DNA from: CAZEQJ01 sp964514385
Lineage (GTDB): Bacteria; Bacteroidota; Bacteroidia; Cytophagales; Cyclobacteriaceae
Assembly (NCBI GenBank): GCA_964514385.1
Contig: CAZEQJ010000020.1
Span: 1 to 58,661, forward strand
Length of the DNA: 58,661 nucleotides
Direction: 5' to 3'
The notes under the pieces are model-generated. The model saw nothing but the letters and a program-made list of their open reading frames with translations, was not told the DNA's origin and made no database searches. The position numbers were made by a program, and so were the translations under genes. Shown piece by piece: positions 1 through 7,501 of the stretch (position 1 is the stretch's first letter; each line of letters starts with the position of its first letter).

Positions 1-71
1 TTATCCTTTTTTATCAACTTAACCAATGGTCCGATTTTTAGGGAGTATCACACTTGGAATGAATAAATATC
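1..71 (+). other. Window edge, possible gene tail
   Basis: Frame 1 stays open from the first base to a TAA at 64-66 and would encode a 21-residue C-terminal tail ending in HTWNE. Nothing identifies a family and the stretch is too short to call a gene. It directly precedes the inverted-repeat element at 72-201, so it may be the end of the preceding cassette or gene, or chance. Confidence 0.15.
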
Positions 72-201
72 GCTAACAGCACCTAAGAAAACATGGGGCG
101 GACATTGGTAAACACCAGGTTCGTTCTTCGTTGCAAAATTTGTCACAGGCGGACAAGTAAGAGCTTCGAAAGCCACACGTTTCTTAGCGGAAACGTTATG
201 C
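72..201 (+). repeat. attC-like imperfect inverted-repeat element
   Basis: The ends can fold back on each other. CTAAGAAA (83-90) pairs perfectly with TTTCTTAG (180-187). GCTAAC (72-77) pairs with GTTATGC (195-201) if one A is bulged. The two arm pairs are separated by 5 bases on the left and 7 on the right. Inside, TTGTC (140-144) pairs with GACAA (152-156). AAC/GTT outer cores, an inner arm pair, short unequal spacers and a variable centre in about 130 bases are the layout of integron attC sites. No integrase gene is in the window, so this could equally be another mobile or intergenic repeat family. Confidence 0.45.
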
Positions 202-244
202 TCAATAAATTCACTACCAAAAGATTATCAATTAATTTTAACAT

Positions 245-418
245 ATGGATTTTATAGAAAAACTTCAAGACATTGGCAACCGAATCGGAAAAATAAAAGA
301 ACAGGTTCAAACCGAAGAAGCAACTAAGAACGCGTTTATCATGCCATTTCTATCTGCACTTGGTTATGATGGATTCAACCCACTTGAGAATACTACACTG
401 GAAATAAATGTGAATTGA
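245..418 (+). pseudogene. Truncated HsdR-like (type I restriction R-subunit N-terminal) protein
   Basis: The 57-codon ORF starts at ATG 245 and ends in TGA at 416-418. Its translation opens MDFIEKLQDIG and contains QTEEATKNAFIMPFLSALGY and FNPLE. This resembles the start of the type I restriction endonuclease R-like (COG4748) family, whose members run to several hundred residues. Here the reading frame stops about where the nuclease core should begin, and nothing resembling the rest follows before the next gene. It is best read as a stump left by deletion or partial capture, beside the attC-like element. A real 57-residue protein cannot be excluded. Confidence 0.5.
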
Positions 419-523
419 GTCACTAAATATCTAATGATAAAACAGCAGCCACTCTATTGATTAAAACAAAAGTTAATCCCAAATTTATCTCATCAGATTT
501 TATGAAATAGCACTCAAAGAAAA

Positions 524-1096
524 GTGGAAATACTGCAAAATGCCATATCTCAAATGATCCGGCTCACGGAGAATGAAGCCCGTGTGTTTATGTCGATGTG
601 TTATCGCAGAAATTTCAAAAAGAAAGAAATCTTAAGTGAGGACGAAAAGATCATCGACGAGGTTTATTTCATTGAAAGGGGGATTCTCAGGGTAAAGATA
701 TTCGATTTAAATGGGACTGAACATACCATTCACTTCGCAATAGAAAACCAGTTTATCGCAGATTATCGTGCCTTTTTAACAGGGGAAAAATCCAGCTACC
801 TGCTTGAGGCAATGGAAGAAACTGAAGTGATCGTTTTACCTAAAGAAGCCATCGAATGGGGTTACCGTAACCTTAAGGAAGGTGAAAAACTCGGACGGCT
901 TATTGCTGAGTACTATTTTATATATTTAGACAGACGAATTGAGCACCTCTACACACTTTCCCCGATCGAGAGGTATGAGCTGATGAACCAAATTTTCCCT
1001 AACATCCACAACCGTGTGCCACAACACATGATTGCATCTTATCTCGGCATAACACCTATTCACCTTAGCCGGATCAAAAAAAACAGGGTTTCCTGA
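524..1096 (+). CDS. Crp/Fnr family transcriptional regulator
   Basis: This 190-residue protein has the Crp/Fnr layout: an N-terminal cyclic-nucleotide-binding-type beta barrel (about residues 25-115, with YFIERGILRV and the strand ending TEVIVLPK), a dimerisation helix, and a C-terminal helix-turn-helix (about 160-188, IASYLGITPIHLSRIKK). It is a DNA-binding regulator whose ligand cannot be read from sequence. The GTG start at 524 gives the usual family N-terminus; the next ATG (554) would clip it. It precedes a membrane gene, an SRPBCC gene and an SDR gene in the same direction, and probably controls them or once did. Confidence 0.85.
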   Translation: MEILQNAISQMIRLTENEARVFMSMCYRRNFKKKEILSEDEKIIDEVYFIERGILRVKIFDLNGTEHTIHFAIENQFIADYRAFLTGEKSSYLLEAMEETEVIVLPKEAIEWGYRNLKEGEKLGRLIAEYYFIYLDRRIEHLYTLSPIERYELMNQIFPNIHNRVPQHMIASYLGITPIHLSRIKKNRVS

Positions 1097-1169
1097 AAGC
1101 CTTAACATTTGTTATCGTTTACCATGGCTTTGTCAAACCAATTTTGTCGTGTAAAAAATAAAATACACG

Positions 1170-1478
1170 ATGGAATTTATTACGACGCTTAAAGCAAAGA
1201 ACGAATTGCTCTTCTATTTTGGCATTGCCAACTTCAGTTTAGCTGCTCTGTTTATAATACTGAGCCAAACGACTTCGATAGCAGTATCTGGTACCAATGC
1301 ATGGTTTAAACCTATAAAGTTTGCATTATCGATAGGTCTATTCAGCTGGACAATAGGTTGGCTAATGAGCTATCTGCCTCAAGACAGAAGCATTCAAATT
1401 ATGAATTGGCTCATTGTCATCATGCTTGGTTTTGAAATCCTGTATATTCGTCTGGCTCGTGCTGATCCAGGCAGATGA
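1170..1478 (+). pseudogene. Truncated multi-span membrane protein
   Basis: About 95 residues of a polytopic membrane protein with hydrophobic spans at roughly 15-32, 48-65 and 77-92 and the motif WFKPIKFALSIG. After FEILYI the sequence changes abruptly to RLARADPGR and stops. In the other frame the same bases continue straight into the SRPBCC-like sequence. The C-terminal half therefore seems to be lost at a deletion or misassembly junction near 1445-1455. The family is not identified beyond a Bacteroidota hypothetical membrane protein. The damage lies some 300 bases before the N-gap, so an assembly error is a live alternative. Confidence 0.55.
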
Positions 1479-1841
1479 ATGGGAAGAATATTACAATGGG
1501 GGAAGTAACCTGGAGCTAATTGATAACCGAGATGGTCGACTTTCGGAAAACACCGTCTTTACCTGGAAAACCATGGGATTGGATTTTACTTCTGAAATTC
1601 AGGAATTTGAGGCCCCATACCGCCTTAGCTGGGAATCCATCAATAAAAATATCCGGGGCTATCATAGCTGGCTCATTATTCCTACAGAAAATGGTTGTAA
1701 ACTGATTACCAGTGAGGCGCAACATGGCTTCATGACGTTTCCTCAAAAAGTATTTGTCCNNNNNNNNNNAATAAATTAAAACGCCTGCATGATGAATGGC
1801 TGGCCCAAATAAAGTATAGATCAGAAAATATCGAAAAATGA
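1450..1841 (+). pseudogene. SRPBCC (AHSA1/polyketide-cyclase-like) protein, 5'-truncated and interrupted by a gap
   Basis: From about 1450 the translation reads VWLVLIQADEWEEYY, then LSENTVFTWKTMGLDFTSEI, RLSWES and GYHSWLIIP. This is the START/SRPBCC ligand-binding fold found next to SDR genes in Bacteroidota. About 25 N-terminal residues are missing. Ten Ns at 1760-1769 interrupt the gene. After them the frame NKLKRLHDEWLAQIK continues to TGA at 1839-1841, which overlaps the ATG of the next gene as ATGA. The frame only joins if the true gap is not 10 bases, so the gap length is a placeholder. Whether the living genome has an intact gene cannot be decided here. Confidence 0.6.
1760..1769. 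other. Assembly gap (10 N)
   Basis: Ten undetermined bases lie inside the SRPBCC reading frame. The coding frames on the two sides do not match across exactly ten bases, so the number is probably a scaffold placeholder. Confidence 0.98.
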
Positions 1842-2653
1842 AAATATCACAAAAAACAATAAAAAGACTTACGGAGAACTATGAAGAATGGGTTCTTATT
1901 ACAGGCGCGACATCAGGCATTGGAAGGGAGCTGGCTCTTAAATTTGGCGAAGCTGGATTTAAACTCATAATAACGGGGCGTCGTGAACAAGCTCTCGGGG
2001 AATTAAGTACACTGCTATTTGATGAATATGGAGCAGAGAGCATCCCGGTGAGCGGGGATTTATCAACTGCTGAAGATGTGAAACAGCTGTTAAAGGAGAT
2101 TGATCATCTGAATATCGGTATTGCTGTATTGAACGCAGGTTTTGGCACATCGGGTAAATTTATTCACGCTGACCTGGAGCAGGAATTAAATATGCTGGAT
2201 CTGAATTGCAAATCTGTATTAATGATGTCTCATCATTTTGCTCATAAAATGAAAGCTCAGGCCAAAAAAGGCGCTATTGTCTTTTTAAGTTCTATGGTTG
2301 CATTTCAGGGTGTGCCGAATGCTGCCAACTATGCTGCCAGCAAGGCATATGTGCAATCTTTAAGTGAGGCATTAGCAATCGAGTTAAAAGGCGAGGGAAT
2401 TGATATTTTATCAGCTGCACCGGGCCCCGTAGCAAGTGGGTTCTCCGAAAGAGCCAATATGGTCATGAACATGAGCTTAAAGCCGGAGGATGTTGGTGTT
2501 CCGATCATAGAAGCTATTGGCCGTAAGTCGAATATTTTACCCGGCTTCCTGACAAAACTACTGGTTTACAACTTACGCATGACGCCGCGGTGGGGAAAAA
2601 TACGAATAATGGCGAAGGTGATGCAGGGGTTCACCAGGCATCAGGTAGCCTAG
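1838..2653 (+). CDS. Short-chain dehydrogenase/reductase (SDR)
   Basis: A 271-residue classical SDR. The N-terminal Rossmann motif TGATSGIG is at about residues 24-31, the NAG motif follows at about 99-101 (LNAGFG), the catalytic serine is in LSSM and the catalytic pair is in YAASK. It is a NAD(P)(H)-dependent oxidoreductase; TGRR after the second strand suggests NADP. The substrate is unknown. The ATG overlaps the stop codon of the SRPBCC gene (ATGA), so the two were translated together. A strong terminator follows, closing the transcription unit that begins with the Crp-like regulator. Confidence 0.9.
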   Translation: MKISQKTIKRLTENYEEWVLITGATSGIGRELALKFGEAGFKLIITGRREQALGELSTLLFDEYGAESIPVSGDLSTAEDVKQLLKEIDHLNIGIAVLNAGFGTSGKFIHADLEQELNMLDLNCKSVLMMSHHFAHKMKAQAKKGAIVFLSSMVAFQGVPNAANYAASKAYVQSLSEALAIELKGEGIDILSAAPGPVASGFSERANMVMNMSLKPEDVGVPIIEAIGRKSNILPGFLTKLLVYNLRMTPRWGKIRIMAKVMQGFTRHQVA

Positions 2654-2679
2654 TTTGCTGTAGCATAAACAATGAGCAG

Positions 2680-2713
2680 AAGAGGTTTGGGTAAACATTC
2701 AAACCTCTTTTTT
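2680..2713 (+). terminator. Rho-independent terminator after the SDR gene
   Basis: AGAGGTTTG (2681-2689) pairs perfectly with CAAACCTCT (2700-2708) across a 10-base loop and runs into six Ts. It ends the regulator-membrane-SRPBCC-SDR unit. Confidence 0.9.
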
Positions 2714-2745
2714 CTAAGGGCAGGAAAACCTCTATAACGGACATA

Positions 2746-2758
2746 TATTTTGTATCAT
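2746..2758. repeat. 13-base repeat TATTTTGTATCAT, copy 1 of 2
   Basis: The same 13 bases occur at 5988-6000, just after the GH127 gene, where they form one arm of a hairpin. This copy is 136 bases upstream of the GH127 start, in an otherwise featureless 180-base leader. It could be a regulator site or a coincidence. Confidence 0.3.
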
Positions 2759-2893
2759 CGGGCTTTTGCTTCTTTTCCTATTTTGATGAACTAGCCACTA
2801 AACTTATATTCCTGTTTTTTAAACATATCTTCTGAACATGCTGGTTGTGATGGCGTAATTTTATGTTGGTTTAAAATAACTGGTAAATTTCTC

Positions 2894-5800
2894 ATGAAAA
2901 ATAATCAACTGTTAATAGGCATATTGCTGTATGTTTTTATGCTCAGCTCATCAGCTTTACTTGCACAAAGCGGTGATCAGATTCTGGACGGAATTGGCGA
3001 AACCGGCCTCATAGCCCGCTATACTTTTAAAGAGGACGCCAGGGACTGGTCACGGAATAATCTCCACGCACAAATTCAGGGAGAAGGCTATAATTTCGAT
3101 GACGACCGCCTTTTCAAAAACATTTTATCACTCCCCGAAGAAGGGAATAGTTATATTTCACTTCCGGGCGAGTCACTGGAAGATCAGGAATCAATAAGTA
3201 TCACCGGATGGATCATGCTGTTATCTGAAGACCCCGGGCAGGTATTTTTCGATTTTGGTACCAGCCCTGATTCACATCTCTATACCCGTATTATCGGCAA
3301 TGAAGACAGCATTGGTTTTGAATCGGGTATTGATTCCGGTTCCGGGAGCTTTTCTGCATCCAGTTCATCGATACGGCGATACAGATGGAGCCATGTGGCT
3401 TTTGTGGTTGATATTCCTTCGAAAACCTTTAGTTTTTATGTTAATGGAGAGCTCTCAGGTCAGGAAAATGGGGTTGACCTTGAGTTGAATGATATTTTTG
3501 GTAGTGGAGATCAGAATGTTTTACATATAGGGAATACTATCGCAGCAGATAATATGAGGCTGCATGCCCGGTTATATGATTTCCGCCTCTATCGTATTGC
3601 ATTAAGTGCTGATCAGGTGGCCACAATACGAAATAATGCACTAAGAGAAGGACAGGAAGAAGCAAGAAGGAGAAGAGAAGAAGAGCAGAGTCTCCCTGGA
3701 TTTGATGAATCGACTCCACAGCTATACAATGAGTATCTCGTCAGCGTACCGGATATCAAAGTGGAAACCGTAGTTGGTCACCTTCCCCGGTTACCCAGAC
3801 ATATAGCAGCAAAATATAGTGAGGGTATCAACGGACCTCATGTTAGAGTGCTATGGCCTGCTCCCGTTGATAATAGCATGGTTCAAAAAACCGGCACATA
3901 TACTATTGAAGGTTCCATACCCGGATCAGATATTATTCCAAAAGCCATAGTTACGGTAAAAGCATCTGCTGAGCCAAATGTGCCCGCACGTCAGCTGGAA
4001 GCCTTCAGCCTGAGCGAGGTAACGCTCACACATGATATACACGGCCACAATACCAAATTTACAGAGAACAGGGATAAATTTATCAGTGGACTTGCTGCTA
4101 CCAACCCCGATGATTTTTTATATATGTTTCGTAATGCTTTCGGACAGGGACAGCCGGAAGGAGCTAATGCGCTTCGAGGATGGGACAGCCAGGAAACCAA
4201 GCTTCGCGGTCATGCAAGTGGCCATTATCTCACTGCCATTGCACAGGCTTATGCCAGCACGGGCTATGATGCAGACCTGCAATCCAATTTCGAAGAAAAA
4301 ATGAATTATATGGTGGATGTACTGTATGAGCTTAGTCAACTTTCCGGTAAACCCAAAACGCCCGGAGGGTCACATGTGTCTGACCCGACAGCCGTGCCAC
4401 CGGGACCAGGAAAGGATAATTATAATTCAGACTTAAGTGTAGACGGCATTCGTACCGATTACTGGAATTGGGGAGAGGGTTTTATCAGTGCGTATCCTCC
4501 GGATCAGTTTATTATGCTTGAGAAAGGTGCTACCTACGGAGGAAGCCAAAGCCAGATCTGGGCTCCCTATTATACCCTGCATAAAATTCTTGCCGGGCTG
4601 ATGGATATTTACGATGTAAGTGGAAATGAAAAAGCGCTTGAGATTGTAAAAGGCATGGGAAGCTGGGTAACCGACAGGTTAAGTGAGCTTCCTACTGATA
4701 CCCTGCTTAACATGTGGAACCGTTACATTGCTGGTGAATTTGGCGGAATGAATGAAGCCATGGCGCGACTTTACCGGATGACGGGAGATGAAGATTACCT
4801 CAAAGGAGCTAAGCTTTTTGATAATATTCGCGTATTCTACGGCGATGCAGACCACTCTCATGGACTGGCAAAAAATGTGGATATGTTTAGAAGCCTGCAT
4901 GCCAATCAGCATATACCTCAGATCATGGGTGCTCTCGAAATATATCACGCCTCACAGTCACCGGAGTATTACCGTATTGCCGATAATTTCTGGTATAAAG
5001 CCACACATGATTATATGTACAGCATAGGTGGTGTAGCTGGAGCCAGAAACCCTAATAATGCCGAGTGCTTTGTAGCCTATCCTGGCACATTATACGAAAA
5101 TGGATTATCTGCAGGCGGACAAAATGAAACCTGTGCCACTTACAATATGCTAAAACTAACCCGCCACCTGTTTATGTTCAACCCGGAGGCATCGCTAATG
5201 GATTACTACGAGCGAGGACTGTATAATCATATCCTGGCATCGGTGGCCGAGGAATCTCCTGCCAACACTTATCACGTACCACTGCGCCCGGGCTCAATAA
5301 AACGATTTGGCAATGCCAATATGAATGGTTTTACCTGCTGTAATGGAACAGCACTTGAAAGTAGCACGAAACTGCAGAACACCATTTATTTCAAAACCAA
5401 AGATAACAGCGCTCTCTATGTAAACCTTTTCGTTCCTTCTACCCTCAGATGGGAAGAGAATAATGTCACGGTTCATCAGGAAACTGCCTTCCCAAAGGAA
5501 GATATCACAAGACTGAAAATAGAAGGCAAAGGTAAATTTGATGTGAACATCAGGATTCCAAAATGGGCCACCCGTGATGTCGTGGTAAAGATCAACGGAA
5601 AAACACAAGCCCTAACGGCTGATGCAGGTCAATACCTTACTCTTAGCCGTAAATGGAAAAATGGTGATGAAATTGAAGTTCAGATGCCATTTCAGTTTCA
5701 CCTTGATCCGGTAATGGATCAGCAAAATATTGCGAGTCTCTTTTACGGGCCGGTGCTGCTTGCCGCTCAGGAAACTGAAGCAAGAAAAGAATGGCGCCAG

Positions 5801-5944
5801 GTTACACTTAACGCCCGTGATCTTGGAAGCTCCATTAGTGGTGACAAAGAAAAGCTGGAATTCACTATCGATGGAGTTACGTTCAAACCCTTTTATGACA
5901 CGTATGACAGGCATTCTGTTTACCTGGATGTGCGGTTGAAATAG
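2894..5944 (+). CDS. Secreted GH127 (DUF1680) beta-L-arabinofuranosidase-like protein with LamG and Ig-like modules
   Basis: This 1016-residue protein starts with a Sec signal peptide (cut after about residue 24, LLAQ). A concanavalin/LamG-type domain (about 35-250), a charged linker rich in R and E (253-267), an Ig-like module (about 280-360) and a GH127 core (about 370-950) follow. GH127 enzymes release beta-L-arabinofuranose using a zinc-held cysteine nucleophile. The signature residues are present: E745 and C747 in GGQNETCATYN, and C815-C816 in FTCCNGT. Glu724 is the likely acid/base by position. HASGHYL is the family's early active-site motif. The enzyme is probably exported or cell-surface bound. 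No SusC/SusD pair is nearby. With the GH62 gene at 56 kb it suggests use of arabinose-decorated glycans. Confidence 0.85.
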   Translation: MKNNQLLIGILLYVFMLSSSALLAQSGDQILDGIGETGLIARYTFKEDARDWSRNNLHAQIQGEGYNFDDDRLFKNILSLPEEGNSYISLPGESLEDQESISITGWIMLLSEDPGQVFFDFGTSPDSHLYTRIIGNEDSIGFESGIDSGSGSFSASSSSIRRYRWSHVAFVVDIPSKTFSFYVNGELSGQENGVDLELNDIFGSGDQNVLHIGNTIAADNMRLHARLYDFRLYRIALSADQVATIRNNALREGQEEARRRREEEQSLPGFDESTPQLYNEYLVSVPDIKVETVVGHLPRLPRHIAAKYSEGINGPHVRVLWPAPVDNSMVQKTGTYTIEGSIPGSDIIPKAIVTVKASAEPNVPARQLEAFSLSEVTLTHDIHGHNTKFTENRDKFISGLAATNPDDFLYMFRNAFGQGQPEGANALRGWDSQETKLRGHASGHYLTAIAQAYASTGYDADLQSNFEEKMNYMVDVLYELSQLSGKPKTPGGSHVSDPTAVPPGPGKDNYNSDLSVDGIRTDYWNWGEGFISAYPPDQFIMLEKGATYGGSQSQIWAPYYTLHKILAGLMDIYDVSGNEKALEIVKGMGSWVTDRLSELPTDTLLNMWNRYIAGEFGGMNEAMARLYRMTGDEDYLKGAKLFDNIRVFYGDADHSHGLAKNVDMFRSLHANQHIPQIMGALEIYHASQSPEYYRIADNFWYKATHDYMYSIGGVAGARNPNNAECFVAYPGTLYENGLSAGGQNETCATYNMLKLTRHLFMFNPEASLMDYYERGLYNHILASVAEESPANTYHVPLRPGSIKRFGNANMNGFTCCNGTALESSTKLQNTIYFKTKDNSALYVNLFVPSTLRWEENNVTVHQETAFPKEDITRLKIEGKGKFDVNIRIPKWATRDVVVKINGKTQALTADAGQYLTLSRKWKNGDEIEVQMPFQFHLDPVMDQQNIASLFYGPVLLAAQETEARKEWRQVTLNARDLGSSISGDKEKLEFTIDGVTFKPFYDTYDRHSVYLDVRLK

Positions 5945-5957
5945 AAGTTTTATTTCC

Positions 5958-5999
5958 TGATACAAAATGCATGCTGATAAAGGCGTGTATTTTGTATCA
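5958..5999. terminator. Long hairpin between convergent genes, probable bidirectional terminator
   Basis: A 17-base arm (5958-5974) faces an arm at 5983-5999 with 15 of 17 positions pairing and an 8-base loop. It lies between the GH127 stop and the stop of the oppositely oriented glycosylasparaginase, where a shared terminator is expected. T-tracts are interrupted, so efficiency is uncertain. Confidence 0.6.
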
Positions 6000-6014
6000 T
6001 ATTACGGCGAAGTA

Positions 6015-6987
6015 TTATTCCAACAGATGAGGAGAATCCACCAACACATTGTCTGATACAGTAGCTTTTGCATAGTTAAACCCTTTGTGAATGGCATAGG
6101 CACCTATGTTACCTTCAATATCCATAGCCAGATACCCGACCTGAAATGATTTATAGTCCAGCTTTTCTGCTATCCTCCCGATAGCTTCCTGACAGGCCTG
6201 CTGAGGTGATGCTCCCTGACGCATAAGCTCTACGACCAGAAATGAGCCTAGTGTTTTCATCATCAGCTCCCCCATGCCTGTTGCGACTGCTGCAACCGTA
6301 ATCATTATCTACAAAAAGTCCTGCGCCTATAATCGGTGAATCTCCAACACGTCCATGCATTTTATAAGCAAGTCCACTGGTGGTACAAGAACCGGACAGG
6401 TTCCCGTACTTATCCTGACATATCATACCGATGGTATCATGATTCTCACTGTTAATCTCTGGTTGATATACAGATTTTTCACGCCATCTATCCCATGCCT
6501 TTTTAGATTCTTCCGTGAGAAGTACCTCTTCTTTAAACCCCTGCGCTAATGCAAATTTTTTTGCACCTTCACCTGCGAGCATTACATGTGGTGTTTCTTC
6601 CATTACTTTTCGAGCAACAGCAACAGGATGCTTAATATCCTGTAAGAAGCAAACCGATCCAGCATTCCCCTGATGATCCATGATGCATGCATCAAGCGTC
6701 ACTATCCCGTCGCGGTCTGGCAGGCCTCCTACACCTACAGATGTACCTTTTGGATCGGCCTCAACGACCATCACACCTCTTTCTGCGGCATCAAGGGAAG
6801 TGCCGCCCGACAGCATAATGCGTATGGCTTCGGCATTCGCTGTCAACCCATGATTCCATGTACTTAACGCCCTGATGGCAGTTGAACGCTGTTTTTCCTT
6901 CTGAGGGGATACATGAATATTTCCGGATATACCTATAAGTGAAGTGGCAAATATTGACTGTTTTACAAAATTTCGCCTTGACGACAT
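6015..6987 (-). pseudogene. N4-(beta-N-acetylglucosaminyl)-L-asparaginase (glycosylasparaginase), frameshifted
   Basis: The N-terminal part (from ATG at 6987) starts with a twin-arginine signal, SRRNFVKQ plus a hydrophobic stretch, so export by Tat is expected. The family's autocleavage site HDTIGM, with the Thr nucleophile, and GRVGDSPIIGAG are intact. At VDN, near 6301-6306, the frame breaks. The expected continuation (ITVAAVATGMGE and on to about 96 residues ending HLLE) lies one frame over and runs to 6015. One missing base restores it. The enzyme would cleave the GlcNAc-Asn bond of glycoprotein fragments after processing into two subunits. It is either a recent pseudogene or a sequencing error; everything else is well preserved. 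Confidence 0.8.
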
Positions 6988-7106
6988 CTGAATAATATTC
7001 TGGTTATTTCACAAGATACATATCTGTATATGAATATATTTACTATTTTAGAATAGAATTGTACCATACATAATCTTGTCAATATCAGATCTGCTATTTT
7101 TTCGAT

Positions 7107-7490
7107 ATGATAAAAAATATTTTTTTACCCATTATTGCAGCCACATTGTGGATCAGCCTGTCAGAATTTGCAAGAAATGAGTTTTGGCTTAAAAATATTT
7201 GGGTCAGTCATTATGACTCTATGGGGTTGATATTTCCTTCAGCACCTTTAAACGGAATCATATGGGGAATCTGGTCATTAATGCTGGCGGTATTTATTTA
7301 TGTACTTACAGAAAAATTTTCCTTTCTTCAGGTAATTCTCATTACATGGATGGCTTCGTTTGTGATGATGTGGCTTGTAACAGGCAATCTTAATGTACTT
7401 CCCTTAAGCGTTCTTTTTTACGCGATACCGCTTAGTCTTATGGAAGTGGTAATTGCCGCTGCAATTGTAAAAAGATTGAAATCATCGTGA
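7107..7490 (+). CDS. Small polytopic membrane protein, unknown
   Basis: A 127-residue protein with about four hydrophobic spans (residues 5-22, 45-65, 72-93 and 98-120) and a short basic C-terminus (KRLKSS). I recognise no family. A promoter-like TATTTTTT (one mismatch to TAnnTTTG) lies just upstream at about 7098-7105, with TTG near 7077. The gene is divergent from the glycosylasparaginase and convergent with yifB, so it is a single-gene unit. Confidence 0.6.
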   Translation: MIKNIFLPIIAATLWISLSEFARNEFWLKNIWVSHYDSMGLIFPSAPLNGIIWGIWSLMLAVFIYVLTEKFSFLQVILITWMASFVMMWLVTGNLNVLPLSVLFYAIPLSLMEVVIAAAIVKRLKSS

Positions 7491-7501
7491 TAGATTAGCT
7501 G

